From assembly GCF_000429625.1 (NCBI RefSeq), contig NZ_AUCF01000004.1:186001-250000 (forward strand): 64,000 nucleotides of DNA. Direction: 5' to 3'. Origin of the DNA: Azospirillum halopraeferens DSM 3675. Lineage in GTDB: Bacteria > Pseudomonadota > Alphaproteobacteria > Azospirillales > Azospirillaceae. The notes beneath the pieces were generated by a model that was not told the DNA's origin, did not search any database, and saw nothing but the letters and a program-made list of their open reading frames with translations. Of the stretch, positions 9,451 to 19,049 are shown in pieces (position 1 is the stretch's first letter; each line of letters opens with the position of its first letter). The translations under genes were made by a program, and so were the position numbers.

Positions 9451-11745
9451 TCACGCCGCCGAGGCCAGGACCTCGCGCAGGCGGGCGGGGGTGACGGGCT
9501 TGTGCAGGAGGCGGAAGCCGCTGCGCTCCACCTCCGCGATGCGTTCGGGTGCGGTGTCGCCGGTGATGACCACCGCCGGCACCCGCACGCCGCACACGCC
9601 GAAGACGTCGCGGATCGCCTCCACGCCGGTGCGGCCCTCGCGCAGGCGGTAGTCGGCGAGAATCGCCCGCGGCGCGCGGCCGAGCCCGAGCAGCAGCTCG
9701 ATCGCCTCGTCGGCGGAAACCGCCGCCGCCACCTCGTAGCCCCACTGTTCAAGCATGGCGCGCATGCTGACCAGGATGACCGTGTCGTCGTCGATCACCA
9801 GGATCAGCCCCTTGCCGTCCGGCTGCGGAGGCAGGGCGTTGACGGCGCGGGGCAGGGCGCGGGCCGCTGCCGCCGGCACCTCCAGCGCGAAGGTGCTGCC
9901 GCGGCCGGGCTGCGAGCGCACCGTCACCTCATGCCCCAGCAGGCTGGCGAGGCGGCGCACGATGGCCAGGCCGAGGCCGAGCCCCTTGCGCCGGTCGCGC
10001 TCGGGGTTGCCGAGCTGGGTGAACTCCTCGAAGATCTCCGGCAGCTTGCCGGCGGGGATGCCGATGCCGCTGTCGGCCACCACGATGCGCAGCGTCCCGT
10101 CGCGGCGGCGGCAGCCCAGGACGATGCCGCCCGTGACGGTGTAGCGCAGGGCGTTCTCCAGCAGATTGCGCAGGGCGCGCTCCAGCAGCACGGGATCGCT
10201 GCGGGTCCACGCCCGCGTCGGCACATGGCGCAGGCGCAGGCCGGCCTCCGCGGCGCGCGGCGCGTATTCCGCGGCGATGCGGGCCAGCAGCGGCCCCAGG
10301 GCGAACTCCGTCACGTTGGGCTGCACCACCCCGGCGTCCAGGCGTGACACGTCGAGGATGCTGTCCAGCAGGCCCTTCAGGGCGTCCAGCGACCCGCTCA
10401 TGCTGGCCAGCATGTCGGCGGCGGGGTGGCCGTCCAGCCGGTCCGACAGGGCGTGGGCGAAGAAGAACAGGGACTGCACCGGCTGGCGCAGATCGTGGCT
10501 GGCGGCGGCCAGGAACTTCGACTTGGCGACGTCGGCGCGCTCCGCCGCGTCGCGGGCCTTCACGGCCTCCTCCCGCGCCCGCTCGGCCTCGGCGGTGGCG
10601 GCGCGCAGGGCCGTCTCGGCCGCCTTGCGTTCGGAGATGTCGCGCATGATGCCGGTGTAGTAGACGGTGCCGCCGGCCCGCCATTCCGCCACCGACAGCT
10701 CCAGCGGGAAGGTGGAGCCATCCCGGCGCCGCCCGGTCACCTCGCGGCCGATACCGATGATCCGCCGCTCGCCGGTGGCGCGGTAGCGGGCGATGTACCC
10801 GTCGTGGGCGCTCCGGTCGGGCTCCGGCATCAGGACGCAGACGTTGCTGCCCATCACCTCCGCCCCGGCGTAGCCGAAGGTGCGCTCCGCCGCGGGGTTG
10901 AACGACAGGATGGTGCCGGCGCCGTCGATCAGCACGATGGGGTCGACGGCGCTGTCGACGACGGCGCGGTAGCGCGCCTCATGCTCGGCCGTGCGGTCCG
11001 CCGCCCGCTGGCGGTCGACCACCGAGGAGGCCAGCGCCATGCCCAGAAGCGCCACGGTGGCCAGGGAGACGCCGACCGCCAGCAGCGGCGGCCCGACCGC
11101 CGCATCGACGCGCACCGGGACCGGCGGCGTTTCCATGGCGTGGAAGGTGGCGGCACTCATGCCGACGTAGTGCATCGCCACCACCGCCAGGCCCAGGACC
11201 AGCGCCCCCAGCAGCCTTTGCCGCGCGTGCGCCGTGCGGAAGGCGAGCCACATGGCGGCGGTGGACGCCGCGATGGCAACCGCGACCGACAGGCCGACCA
11301 GCCCGCTGTCATAGGTCAGGCGGGCCGGCACCTGCATCCCCGCCATGCCCACATAGTGCATGGTGACGATGCCCAGCCCGGTCAGCGTGCCGGCCACCGG
11401 AATGGTGAACCGCCGCGGCACGTTGCGGGCGACCGCGAACAGCCCGGCGCCCGATACGGCGACCGCCAGCAGCAGCGACAGGGTGGTCAGGCCGACGTCG
11501 TAGTGGACCGCCATCGGCATGCGGAAGGCCAGCATGCCGATGAAATGCATGGACCAGATGCCGGCGCCGAGCGTGCAGGCGGCGGCGGCCAGCCAGCCGC
11601 TGAACCGGCGCCCGGCACCCTGGTCGCGCGCCGCGCGGGCGTGTTGGGCGAGATCGAGGGCCGTGTAGGCCCCGAACACCGCCACCGCCACGGACAGCGC
11701 GACGAGCAGCGGATCGAAATGGCCGGTGGAAGGAAGGGTGGACAC
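9451..11745 (-). CDS. MHYT-PAS hybrid sensor histidine kinase with receiver domain
   Basis: A 764-residue membrane sensor. About seven helices (residues 10-240) carry three MHYT repeats: SMHFIGM (about 65), TMHYVGM (about 129) and AMHYVGM (about 190). These are proposed to bind copper or sense a small diatomic ligand. A PAS domain (about 258-370) is followed by a coiled linker and the phosphoacceptor box with His417 (SHDLRQPVQ), then an ATPase domain ([25 protein letters not shown]). The C-terminal receiver has VIDDD, the acceptor in LADYRL and LHKP. The GTG at 11745 is assumed as start because the first helix follows directly; the open frame continues upstream as noise. No separate response regulator is nearby, so output may pass through the receiver. 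Confidence 0.9.
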   Translation of the reverse strand: MSTLPSTGHFDPLLVALSVAVAVFGAYTALDLAQHARAARDQGAGRRFSGWLAAAACTLGAGIWSMHFIGMLAFRMPMAVHYDVGLTTLSLLLAVAVSGAGLFAVARNVPRRFTIPVAGTLTGLGIVTMHYVGMAGMQVPARLTYDSGLVGLSVAVAIAASTAAMWLAFRTAHARQRLLGALVLGLAVVAMHYVGMSAATFHAMETPPVPVRVDAAVGPPLLAVGVSLATVALLGMALASSVVDRQRAADRTAEHEARYRAVVDSAVDPIVLIDGAGTILSFNPAAERTFGYAGAEVMGSNVCVLMPEPDRSAHDGYIARYRATGERRIIGIGREVTGRRRDGSTFPLELSVAEWRAGGTVYYTGIMRDISERKAAETALRAATAEAERAREEAVKARDAAERADVAKSKFLAAASHDLRQPVQSLFFFAHALSDRLDGHPAADMLASMSGSLDALKGLLDSILDVSRLDAGVVQPNVTEFALGPLLARIAAEYAPRAAEAGLRLRHVPTRAWTRSDPVLLERALRNLLENALRYTVTGGIVLGCRRRDGTLRIVVADSGIGIPAGKLPEIFEEFTQLGNPERDRRKGLGLGLAIVRRLASLLGHEVTVRSQPGRGSTFALEVPAAAARALPRAVNALPPQPDGKGLILVIDDDTVILVSMRAMLEQWGYEVAAAVSADEAIELLLGLGRAPRAILADYRLREGRTGVEAIRDVFGVCGVRVPAVVITGDTAPERIAEVERSGFRLLHKPVTPARLREVLASAA

Positions 11746-11866
11746 GTCGGGTGAACCGGGCGGCGGAGGGAAACGATAGCAGCATATGGTAACCGGCACC
11801 GGCAGGGCACGCCGGTCAAAGGGCAAGGGTGCCCTCGCCGATGGTCGGCCTCCCCTGTCCGAAAGG

Positions 11867-13219
11867 TCAGGCCAGAACGTGCAGGAACGAGCCGGACACG
11901 GTGCCGCGGCGCCCGCCGCAGCGGACCGGGACGGCGCCGTCCGCCTCCGCCGCGGCGAACAGCGGATCGTCGAGACCGGCATCGGTGACGGTGACGTGCG
12001 CCCCTTCGCAGGCCGCCACCACGGTCCCGGCGGCGCCCAGCGGATGGTCGGCCAGCAGCCGCGCCCGGCGGTATCCGCCGTCGTCGCGGCGGGTGCCGCG
12101 GGCGGAGGTGCGCAGGCCGAGCAGGCCGGCCATGGGGAAGGTCCCGTTATCGGTGTCCAGCGCCTCGCCCAGGATGGCGTATCCGCCGCCCTCGCCATAG
12201 ACCGGGCCGCGGGCCGCCACGGACCGCAGGCCGTCGCGGAAGCGGCGGGCGGCGGCGAGGGCGCCGGCGTGGCGCTCCGGCGCGCCGCCCGGCAGATAGA
12301 CCGCGTCGGCGTAGCGCGGCGGCGCCTCGTCGGCGAGCGGCGAGAACACCATCAACTCCGCCCCGGCGGCGCGCCAGCCCTCCAGGACATGGGGGTAGAG
12401 CAGGCCGAAGGCGTCGTCATGGGCCACCGCGATGCGCTGGGCCAGGGGCGGCAGGGCGGGACCCGGACCGCCGGCACGGCACACAGCCGGGGTGGCCAGC
12501 GCGCACAGCCGGTCCAGGTCGAGGTTGGCGGCGATCAGCCGGCCCAGGGTGTCGAGGCGCCGGGCCACGGCCGGGGCCGTCGGATCGGGGGGTGCCACCC
12601 CCGACGGATCGCCGGCCCCCGGCGCCGGCAGGGCGATGTCGGGGTCGTCCGGCAGGGCGCCCAGCACGGGGATGCCGAGGGCGGCCACCGCGTCGGCGGC
12701 CAGCCGCCGGTCCCGCGCCACGGACGCCGTGTTGAGGACCACGCCGGCGATGCGCACGTCCGGCCGGTGGGCGGCGAAGCCCCGCACCAGCGCCGCCGCG
12801 GACTGGGCGAGGCCGCGGCCGTTCAGCACCAGCAGCACCGGCCAGCCGGTGTGGGCGGCGATGTCGGCGGTGGCGCCGGTGCCGGCGGCGCCGCGCTCCG
12901 CGGCCCCGTCGAACAGCCCCATCCGGCCCTCGCACAGCACCAGCTCCGCCCCCTCGCCGGCGCGCCGGATGATGCGGTCCAGCAGGTCCGGCCCCATGGC
13001 CCAACTGTCGAGGTGGAAGGACGGGCGCCCGGTCACCGCGGCGTGCCAGGCCGGGGCCACGGGGTCGAGACCGGCCTTGACGGCGGCCACGGCGACGCCG
13101 CGGGCGCGCAGGGCCGCCAGCAGGCCGAGCGTCACCGTGGAGGTTCCGCTGCCGCCGGCCGGGGCCGCGACCACCAGACCGGGGGCGCTGCGGGCTGCCG
13201 GCGGCGACACCTCAGCCAT
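11867..13219 (-). CDS. Cobyrinate a,c-diamide synthase-like protein (CobB/CbiA) with degenerate active sites
   Basis: A 450-residue protein with the CobB/CbiA layout: an N-terminal P-loop synthetase domain and a C-terminal class I glutamine amidotransferase domain. CobB amidates cobyrinate in B12 synthesis using ATP and glutamine. Several hallmark residues are changed here. The P-loop GSGKTT reads GSGTST (Lys to Thr26), KxGPDYIDP reads KAGLDPVAP, the V-V-D-A strand reads LVLNGRG, and the amidase nucleophile motif YGECGG reads YGEGGG (Gly344). The frame is intact. It may be a non-catalytic paralogue or a decaying gene. ATG 13219 was chosen with TGAGG 7 bases upstream; ATG 13231 is possible. 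It overlaps the end of cobA, so the two are cotranslated. Confidence 0.8.
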   Translation of the reverse strand: MAEVSPPAARSAPGLVVAAPAGGSGTSTVTLGLLAALRARGVAVAAVKAGLDPVAPAWHAAVTGRPSFHLDSWAMGPDLLDRIIRRAGEGAELVLCEGRMGLFDGAAERGAAGTGATADIAAHTGWPVLLVLNGRGLAQSAAALVRGFAAHRPDVRIAGVVLNTASVARDRRLAADAVAALGIPVLGALPDDPDIALPAPGAGDPSGVAPPDPTAPAVARRLDTLGRLIAANLDLDRLCALATPAVCRAGGPGPALPPLAQRIAVAHDDAFGLLYPHVLEGWRAAGAELMVFSPLADEAPPRYADAVYLPGGAPERHAGALAAARRFRDGLRSVAARGPVYGEGGGYAILGEALDTDNGTFPMAGLLGLRTSARGTRRDDGGYRRARLLADHPLGAAGTVVAACEGAHVTVTDAGLDDPLFAAAEADGAVPVRCGGRRGTVSGSFLHVLA

Positions 13220-14009
13220 GGCCGGCCTCATCCGGGGCGAACCAGGCCAGCGACGCCCGCAGCGGCACCACGTCGCCCACGACGACGATGGTGGGGGGCT
13301 CCAGGCCGCTGGCCGCCAGATCGTCGGCGGCGGTGGCCAGGGTCGTCTCCAGCACCCGCTGGCGCGGGGTCGTGGCGTCGGCGACGATGGCGACGGGGGT
13401 GGAGGGGGCCCGGCCGCCGGCGATCAGCTCCGCCGCAATGTCCGGCAGGGTGCGCCAGGCCATGTAGAGGACCAGCGGCGCGCCGGTGGCGGCGATGGCC
13501 CGCCAGTCCGTGGCCTTGTCCCGCGAATAGCCGGTGGCGAGGATCACCGCCTGGTTGGCGCAGCGGTGGGTCGCCGGGATGCCGGCGTAGGCCAGGCCGC
13601 CGATGCCGGCGGTGATGCCGGGGACGATGCGGAACGGAATGCCGGCGGCGGCCAGCGCCTCCGCCTCCTCACCGCCGCGGCCGAAGACGCAGGGATCGCC
13701 CCCCTTCAGGCGCAGCACCCGCACGCCTTCGCGCGCCAGCTCGACGAGGCGGCGGCTGATGTCCTCCTGGGCCGCCGAGGGGCGGCCGCCGCGCTTGCCC
13801 GCGTGCTCCAGCCGCGCATCCGGCCGGGCGATGGCGAGGATGCGGTCGTCGACCAGGGCGTCGTGGACGATCACGTCGGCCTCGCGCAGGCCGTGCAGGG
13901 CGTTCAGCGTCAACAGTCCGGGATCACCGGGGCCGGCGCCCACCAGCCAAACGCTGCCGGGGTCGAAGGGGACGAGGTAGGAGGCGGGGATCGGAACGTC
14001 GACGGTCAT
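13212..14009 (-). CDS. cobA: Uroporphyrinogen-III C-methyltransferase
   Basis: A 265-residue SAM-dependent methyltransferase that methylates uroporphyrinogen III at C2 and C7 to precorrin-2, the branch point to cobalamin and siroheme. Motifs are VWLVGAGPGDPGLLTL near the start, RLKGGDPCVFGRGGEEAEAL in the middle and PGITAG. Asp and His residues of the tetrapyrrole-binding cleft lie in VIVHDALV. It is single-domain, not the CysG fusion. It sits upstream of and overlaps the cobB-like gene; no other cob genes are in view, so most of the pathway must lie elsewhere. I looked for a cobalamin riboswitch upstream and found none. Confidence 0.95.
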   Translation of the reverse strand: MTVDVPIPASYLVPFDPGSVWLVGAGPGDPGLLTLNALHGLREADVIVHDALVDDRILAIARPDARLEHAGKRGGRPSAAQEDISRRLVELAREGVRVLRLKGGDPCVFGRGGEEAEALAAAGIPFRIVPGITAGIGGLAYAGIPATHRCANQAVILATGYSRDKATDWRAIAATGAPLVLYMAWRTLPDIAAELIAGGRAPSTPVAIVADATTPRQRVLETTLATAADDLAASGLEPPTIVVVGDVVPLRASLAWFAPDEAGHG

Positions 14010-14101
14010 GCTCGGGCGCTCGGGGAGGGCGGGGCGGCGGCGAGCGTAGCACGAAACCGCCGTCCGCCACCTCCCTTCGCACCCCGCGGGACCTGTGATA
14101 C

Positions 14102-14124
14102 GCGGTCAGGAAAATCCTGACCGC
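14102..14124. repeat. Perfect 10-bp palindrome with 3-base loop upstream of cobA
   Basis: GCGGTCAGGA, a loop of AAA, then TCCTGACCGC forms a perfect hairpin or operator about 90 bases upstream of the cobA start. No T-run follows on either strand, so it is not a classical terminator. A regulator site or an RNA element in the cobA leader are both possible. Confidence 0.6.
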
Positions 14125-14182
14125 TGCGTTCAGACGCCACGCAGGCTTCGGCCCAATCGGGCCGCGGCCGCCGTCGCGGCCG

Positions 14183-14221
14183 ATACCGGGTTCGGACGTC
14201 AAGACGTACCGAACCCGGTAT
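14183..14221 (-). terminator. Long inverted repeat after egtB (putative terminator)
   Basis: Arms of 13 bases (ATACCGGGTTCGG and CCGAACCCGGTAT) enclose a further ACGTC/GACGT pairing, giving a nearly continuous 18-bp hairpin with one bulge. It begins 19 bases after the egtB stop codon on the minus strand. There is no U-tract, so termination would rely on the stem alone or on Rho; mRNA 3'-end protection is an alternative. Confidence 0.6.
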
Positions 14222-14239
14222 GATCTCCGCCGGGCCGGG

Positions 14240-15538
14240 TCACCCGTCCTCGGCCAGGCGGATGCCCGTGACGGCGGTGCGGGCGGCCGGGCGGAGGAAG
14301 TGGCGGGTGAAGGCGGTGGCGTAGTCGAACGGGGTGACGCAGCTTCCCCCGCGCACCACCATGCGGTTGGCCATGAAGCGGCCGGCGGTTGCCTCGCCGA
14401 CGGGCTCGGACTCCGGTGCGCGGTAGCCGGGATAGGGCAGGAAGGGGCTGCGCGTCCACTCCCAGACGTCGCCGAAGAGCTGCCACGGCGGCTCGCCCTG
14501 GCAGCCGCCGGCCTGCGGGTGGCGGTTGCCGTTGCCCAGCAGATTGCCGAAGGCGTCCCGGTCGGCGGCGACCGCCTCCCACTCGGATTCCGCCGGTACC
14601 CGCTTGCCGGCCCAGCGGGCGAAGGCGTCGGCCTCGTACCAGCTCACATGGCACACCGGTTCCGCCGGATCGAGGGGGCGCATGCCGTAGAGCGTGAAGA
14701 CCTGCCAGCCGCCGTCGCGCCATTCCCAGTAGAGCGGCGCCTGCCAGCCTTCGGCGCGCGCCACCTCCCAGCCGTCGCCCAGCCACAGGGAGGGGGTGGT
14801 GTAGCCGCGGTCCTCGATGAAGGCCAGATACTCGCCGCAGTTCACCGGCCGGTTGGCGAGCCGGAAGGGTGGCAGCATCACCCGGTGGCGGGGCCCTTCG
14901 TGGTCGGCACCGGGGACCGGCTCGGCGCGGCCGATCTCCACCACGCCGCCGGGGTGGGCGGTCCAGCTCTGCGGCGACGGGGTGCCGGGGCCGGGGCGCG
15001 GGTCGGGTTCGTAGGCCGGCCGCAGCGGGTTGCTCCAGAACGCGTGCTTGACGTCGGTGATCAGGCGTTCCTGGTGCCGGCGCTCGTGCACCAGCCCCAA
15101 CTCGATGCGCGTCGCCGCATCCTCCAGCCGCCCCTCGTCGATGCGGTCGAGGAGATGGAGCACCGCGCCGTTCACATGGTCGCGGTAGCGCATCACCTCG
15201 GCGGCGGTCGGGCGCGACAGCAGGTGCTGCGTCGGTGCCGGCATGTGATGCCCGAACCGGTCGTCGACGGCAGCGAACAGATCGAGGAACGCCGGATCGA
15301 AGGGTCGGTAGGTGGGATCGCAGGGGATCAGGACGCGGCTCTCGAAGAACCAGGTGCTGTGCGCCAGGTGCCATTTCGCGGGGGCACCCTCGGGCAGGGA
15401 TCGGACCATCAGGTCCTCGGCACCCAGCGGCGCCACCAGTTCGGCGGTGCGTCCGCGGGCCTTGCGGAACCGGGTAGCGAGGGATTGGCGCAACGCTTCG
15501 GGCGGCGTTCCCACCGGGGCGATGGCGGAGTCGGGCAT
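14240..15538 (-). CDS. egtB: EgtB-like non-haem iron sulfoxide synthase
   Basis: A 432-residue two-domain protein. The N-terminal DinB-like domain has the iron-binding histidines in KWHLAHSTWFF and HERRHQE. The C-terminal formylglycine-generating-enzyme-like domain has CHVSWYEADAFARWAGKR, GDVWEWTRSPF and MVVRGGSC. EgtB couples hercynine to a thiol (gamma-Glu-Cys or Cys) with O2 in ergothioneine synthesis. ATG 15538 has GGGAGG 5 bases upstream. The usual partner, the histidine methyltransferase EgtD, is not next to it on either side, so hercynine must be supplied from elsewhere. An OvoA-like or other sulfoxide synthase role cannot be excluded, though the methyltransferase domain of OvoA is absent. 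Confidence 0.88.
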   Translation of the reverse strand: MPDSAIAPVGTPPEALRQSLATRFRKARGRTAELVAPLGAEDLMVRSLPEGAPAKWHLAHSTWFFESRVLIPCDPTYRPFDPAFLDLFAAVDDRFGHHMPAPTQHLLSRPTAAEVMRYRDHVNGAVLHLLDRIDEGRLEDAATRIELGLVHERRHQERLITDVKHAFWSNPLRPAYEPDPRPGPGTPSPQSWTAHPGGVVEIGRAEPVPGADHEGPRHRVMLPPFRLANRPVNCGEYLAFIEDRGYTTPSLWLGDGWEVARAEGWQAPLYWEWRDGGWQVFTLYGMRPLDPAEPVCHVSWYEADAFARWAGKRVPAESEWEAVAADRDAFGNLLGNGNRHPQAGGCQGEPPWQLFGDVWEWTRSPFLPYPGYRAPESEPVGEATAGRFMANRMVVRGGSCVTPFDYATAFTRHFLRPAARTAVTGIRLAEDG

Positions 15539-15666
15539 GGTGACCTCCCGTCAACGGGCGAGCGGCGACCGCGCGGCCTCCGCCCCGCCACTATAGCCCG
15601 GCTGCGGGCGGTGGCGTCGGACGCTTCCGGGGGAGGTATAACCACATGTCGGGTGCGGCCATCGGC

Positions 15667-16254
15667 CTACACGTCGACCACGAACCGCGGCCGCGCGGTG
15701 TGATGCAGTGCCAGCAGCAGGTGCAGGTAGACGGCGATCTTGCGGGCGCGCTCGGTGTGGAGAGCGAGGCAGTCGCGGAGCTGGCGGGCAAGGCGGGCGT
15801 TCTCCGCCGCCTCGTCGGGCGGCAGATGCGGGTGGACCGGGGCGGCGACCCGGACGAACGGCTCATGGTCGGCGGCGACCGGCGTGTCGGCATCCGCCGG
15901 CGGACCGCCGGCGGGGTGTTCGGGCTCCGCCGCCGTACCGGCGTCTCCGGCCGGTTCCCCGGACGGCGGCGGCTGGCCATAATTGACCGGGGTGGCCGGC
16001 TGGGCGCCGGCGAAATGGGTGCGGATGTTGCGCTTGATCCGCTCGCGCTGGCCCGGTTCCAGCGCGTCGATCTGGTCGATCTCCTCGAACAGCAGGTCGT
16101 GGATGCGCCGGCGCCGGGGCGCGTCCTTCTCCTTGCTGCGCCGCTCCTGCTGCTCGCGGCGTTGCGGATGCCGATCGGTGGCTGTCCCCGCGCGCTCGAC
16201 AGCGACGGCGGAGCGGATCAACGGCTCGGATCGGCCGATGCTGGAGTCTGCCAT
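15667..16254 (-). CDS. Hypothetical protein
   Basis: A 195-residue protein I do not recognise. The N-terminal third is strongly charged (QQERRSKEKDAPRRRR) and leads into a helical segment IHDLLFEEIDQIDALEPGQR. The middle is Pro/Ala/Asp-rich and probably disordered, with no signal peptide. The C-terminal 50 residues look helical (ENARLARQLRDCLALH, then KIAVYLHLLLALHH). A good sigma-70-like promoter lies 50-75 bases upstream (16303-16330), which supports it being expressed on its own. No conserved catalytic motif is visible. Confidence 0.65.
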   Translation of the reverse strand: MADSSIGRSEPLIRSAVAVERAGTATDRHPQRREQQERRSKEKDAPRRRRIHDLLFEEIDQIDALEPGQRERIKRNIRTHFAGAQPATPVNYGQPPPSGEPAGDAGTAAEPEHPAGGPPADADTPVAADHEPFVRVAAPVHPHLPPDEAAENARLARQLRDCLALHTERARKIAVYLHLLLALHHTARPRFVVDV

Positions 16255-16302
16255 GGCGGGCGGCTCCGGCGCGCGCAGCCCCGGCGGGGCGCATCGAACG
16301 TA

Positions 16303-16330
16303 AGCGTAGCAAACGCCCGGTCCCTGTCAA
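16303..16330 (-). promoter_or_regulatory. Sigma-70-like promoter for the 15667-16254 gene
   Basis: On the minus strand, TTGACA (16330-16325), a 16-base spacer and TACGCT (16308-16303) make a good housekeeping promoter. It overlaps the stem-loop that follows kdpC. Confidence 0.55.
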
Positions 16331-16344
16331 GGAATCCGGGCGTT
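16312..16344 (-). terminator. Stem-loop following kdpC
   Basis: AACGCCCGG (16312-16320) pairs with CCGGGCGTT (16336-16344) across a 15-base loop, 28 bases after the kdpC stop on the minus strand. The T-run is short (GTTTGC). It probably terminates kdpFABC mRNA, while the loop also holds the -35 of the next promoter. Confidence 0.5.
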
Positions 16345-16371
16345 CGATTCGGGACCTTCGGACGCCGGCCG

Positions 16372-16953
16372 TCACCGGCCCACGGGCAGTCGCTCGTCCA
16401 GCGCCAGATTCAGGAGAAGCACGTTGATCCGTGGCTCGCCCAACAGGCCGAGTGTGCGGCCCTCGGTGTGCTCCTCGACCAGGGTGCGCACCTGCGCCGC
16501 CGGGACATGGCGTGCGTCGGCGACGCGTTCGATCTGGAAGGCCGCGGCGGCCGGCGAGATGTGGGGGTCGAGGCCGCTCCCCGATGCGGTGGCAAGATCC
16601 GCAGGGACCGGGCCGGCCCCGCGGGGATTGTCGGCGCGCAGGCGCGCGATCCGGTCGGTGACAGCGCCGATCAGGGCCGCGCTGGTCGGTCCCCGGTTGT
16701 CGGCGCCGCTGTTGGCGGCGTCGTATCCCGTACCGGCCGCCGAGGGACGGGGGTGGAAGTAGGCTTCACCGGCAAAGGACTGGCCGATCAGGGCGGACCC
16801 GACGATCCGGCCGTCCTTTTCGATCAGGCTGCCTGCGGCCTGCCGGGGAAAGACGGCTTGCGCGATGCCGGTGACGGCCAGGGGGTAGACCAGACCGGTC
16901 AGCACGGTCATCACGAGCACCAGGACGAAGGCGGGGCGGAGTTCGTTCAGCAC
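16372..16953 (-). CDS. kdpC: K+-transporting ATPase subunit C
   Basis: A 193-residue single-helix subunit that stabilises the KdpA-KdpB complex. The N-terminal helix (FVLVLVMTVLTGLVYPLAVT, about residues 9-28) is followed by family motifs: GSALIGQSF, YFHPRPSA, NSGADNRGPTS and, near the C-terminus, EHTEGRTLGLLGEPRINVL. ATG 16953 lies 13 bases after the kdpB stop. It is the last gene of the kdp structural operon, followed by a stem-loop. Confidence 0.97.
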   Translation of the reverse strand: MLNELRPAFVLVLVMTVLTGLVYPLAVTGIAQAVFPRQAAGSLIEKDGRIVGSALIGQSFAGEAYFHPRPSAAGTGYDAANSGADNRGPTSAALIGAVTDRIARLRADNPRGAGPVPADLATASGSGLDPHISPAAAAFQIERVADARHVPAAQVRTLVEEHTEGRTLGLLGEPRINVLLLNLALDERLPVGR

Positions 16954-16966
16954 GGCGGTACACTCC

Positions 16967-19021
16967 TCAGGCGAGGCCGAGCATGGTCACGGCGAGGTCG
17001 ATGGCCTTGATCCCGAAGAAGGGGACCACGAGGCCGCCGAGGCCATAGACCAGCAGATTGCGGCGCAGCAGGCCGGCGGCATCGGCGGGCCGATAGACGA
17101 CCCCCTTCAGGGCCAGCGGGATCAGCGCGACGATCACCAGGGCGTTGAAGATGATGGCGGAGAGGATGGCGCTTTGCGGGCTTGCCAGCCCCATGACGTT
17201 CAGCGCCTGGAGTTGCGGATAGGCCGAAATGAACAGCGCCGGGATGATGGCGAAGTACTTCGCCACGTCGTTGGCGATTGAGAATGTGGTCAGCGCGCCG
17301 CGACTCATCAGGATCTGCTTGCCGATCATGACGATCTCGATCAGTTTTGTGGGATCGCTTTCCAGATCGACCATGTTGCCGGCTTCGCGCGCCGCCTGGG
17401 TGCCGGTGTTCATCGCCACACCGACATCGGCCTGTGCCAGCGCCGGCGCGTCGTTCGATCCATCGCCGCACATGGCGACCAGGTGGCCCTCGCCCTGGTA
17501 TTGGCGGATCAGCTCCAGCTTGCGCTCCGGCGTCGCTTCGGCGAGGAAGTCGTCCACGCCGGCCTCGGCGGCGATGGCGGCCGCGGTCAACGGGTTGTCG
17601 CCGGTGATCATCACCGTCCGGATGCCCATGGCGCGCAGCGTTCGGAAACGGTCGCGGATGCCCGGCTTGACGATGTCCTTGAGATGGACGACGCCCAGCG
17701 TGCGGTCATCCTGCACCACCACCAGCGGCGTGCCGCCGGCTTTGGCCACCCGTTCCACGGCCCGGGTCAGGTCGCGGCCGACGGCGCGCTGCCCGACCAG
17801 CGCCATGATCGTATCGGATGCGCCCTTGCGGATCTGCACCTGCCTCCCGGCGGCATCCGCGATGTCGACACCGCTCATGCGCGCCCGGGCGGAGAAGGGA
17901 ACGAAGGTCAGGCCCGAGCGGTCGAGGGCCGCGGGATCGAAGCCGAAGCGTTCTCCGGCCAGCGTGACGATCGACTTGCCCTCCGGTGTGTCGTCGGCCA
18001 GCGACGACAGGAAGGCCGCCTCGGCGAGATCGCGCTCGGCGATGCCGGCAACCGGGATGAACTCCGCCGCCTGCCGGTTGCCCAGGGTGATGGTCCCGGT
18101 CTTGTCGAGCAGCAGGACATCGACGTCACCCGCCGCCTCCACGGCGCGGCCGGACTTGGCGATTACGTTGAATCGGACCAGGCGGTCCATGCCGGCGATG
18201 CCGATGGCAGACAGCAGGCCACCGATGGTGGTCGGGATCAGCGTCACGTACAGGGCGACAAGGAACACCACCGGGACCGCAGCACCGGAATAGTCGGCGA
18301 AGGCCGGCAAGGTCGTCACCACCAGCAGGAAGATGATGGACAAGCCGGCCAGCAGGATGTTCAGCGCGATCTCGTTGGGGGTCTTCTGGCGTTTGGCGCC
18401 TTCGACCAGCAATATCATGCGGTCGAGGAAGCTCTCTCCGGGATTGGTGGTGATGCGGATGACGATGCGATCCGACACCACGCGTGTGCCGCCCGTGACG
18501 GCCGAGCGGTCGCCGCCCGATTCACGAATCACAGGGGCGGATTCGCCGGTGATGGCGCTCTCGTCCACGGTGGCGATGCCGGCGATCACGTCGCCGTCGC
18601 CGGGGATGATGTCCCCCGCCTCGGCGACCACCAGATCGCCGGCGCGCAGGGTGGCGGCGGGCACCATGCGGACCGCCGTGTCGGTTTCGCCGGTGATCCT
18701 CCTGGCCATGGTCTCGGTCCTGGTCCTGCGCAGACCGGCTGCCTGCGCCTTGCCGCGCCCTTCGGCCACCGCCTCGGCGAAATTGGCAAACAGGACGGTG
18801 AACCATAGCCAGGCGGCGATCTGGCCGGCGACGGCGGTGTTCTCGCCGCCGCCGAGTTCGCGCAAAAACAGCATGGTGGACAGGACCGCCGCGACGGCGG
18901 TGACGAAGATGACCGGCGTTCGCACCAGATCGCGGGGATCGAGCTTGCGCAGGGCGACGACCGCCGCCCGGCCGGTGATCGCGGCATCGAACAGGGAAAT
19001 CGCGGATGAACGGTGAATCAT
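16967..19021 (-). CDS. kdpB: K+-transporting P-type ATPase, catalytic subunit B
   Basis: A 684-residue P-type ATPase that energises high-affinity K+ uptake through KdpA. The phosphorylation motif DKTGTIT, TGES in the actuator domain, the nucleotide-domain KGASD and the hinge [12 protein letters not shown] are all intact. Length is normal (about 680). The Ser that is inhibited by phosphorylation in E. coli KdpB (TGES context) is also present. ATG 19021 lies 28 bases after the kdpA stop. It acts in the inner membrane within the KdpFABC complex. Confidence 0.98.
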   Translation of the reverse strand: MIHRSSAISLFDAAITGRAAVVALRKLDPRDLVRTPVIFVTAVAAVLSTMLFLRELGGGENTAVAGQIAAWLWFTVLFANFAEAVAEGRGKAQAAGLRRTRTETMARRITGETDTAVRMVPAATLRAGDLVVAEAGDIIPGDGDVIAGIATVDESAITGESAPVIRESGGDRSAVTGGTRVVSDRIVIRITTNPGESFLDRMILLVEGAKRQKTPNEIALNILLAGLSIIFLLVVTTLPAFADYSGAAVPVVFLVALYVTLIPTTIGGLLSAIGIAGMDRLVRFNVIAKSGRAVEAAGDVDVLLLDKTGTITLGNRQAAEFIPVAGIAERDLAEAAFLSSLADDTPEGKSIVTLAGERFGFDPAALDRSGLTFVPFSARARMSGVDIADAAGRQVQIRKGASDTIMALVGQRAVGRDLTRAVERVAKAGGTPLVVVQDDRTLGVVHLKDIVKPGIRDRFRTLRAMGIRTVMITGDNPLTAAAIAAEAGVDDFLAEATPERKLELIRQYQGEGHLVAMCGDGSNDAPALAQADVGVAMNTGTQAAREAGNMVDLESDPTKLIEIVMIGKQILMSRGALTTFSIANDVAKYFAIIPALFISAYPQLQALNVMGLASPQSAILSAIIFNALVIVALIPLALKGVVYRPADAAGLLRRNLLVYGLGGLVVPFFGIKAIDLAVTMLGLA

Positions 19022-19049
19022 GATTCGAAGTCCTCGCAGCCGGGGTCGT

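Noticed and set aside
9451-12198. Extension of the MHYT kinase upstream to 12198
   Set aside because: The extra residues are antisense or off-frame to the cobB-like gene and have no membrane or domain character; the first helix starts right after GTG 11745.
14010-14240. Possible cobalamin riboswitch upstream of cobA
   Set aside because: I looked for the B12-box and core motifs on the minus strand and could not assemble the conserved elements; only two simple hairpins are present.
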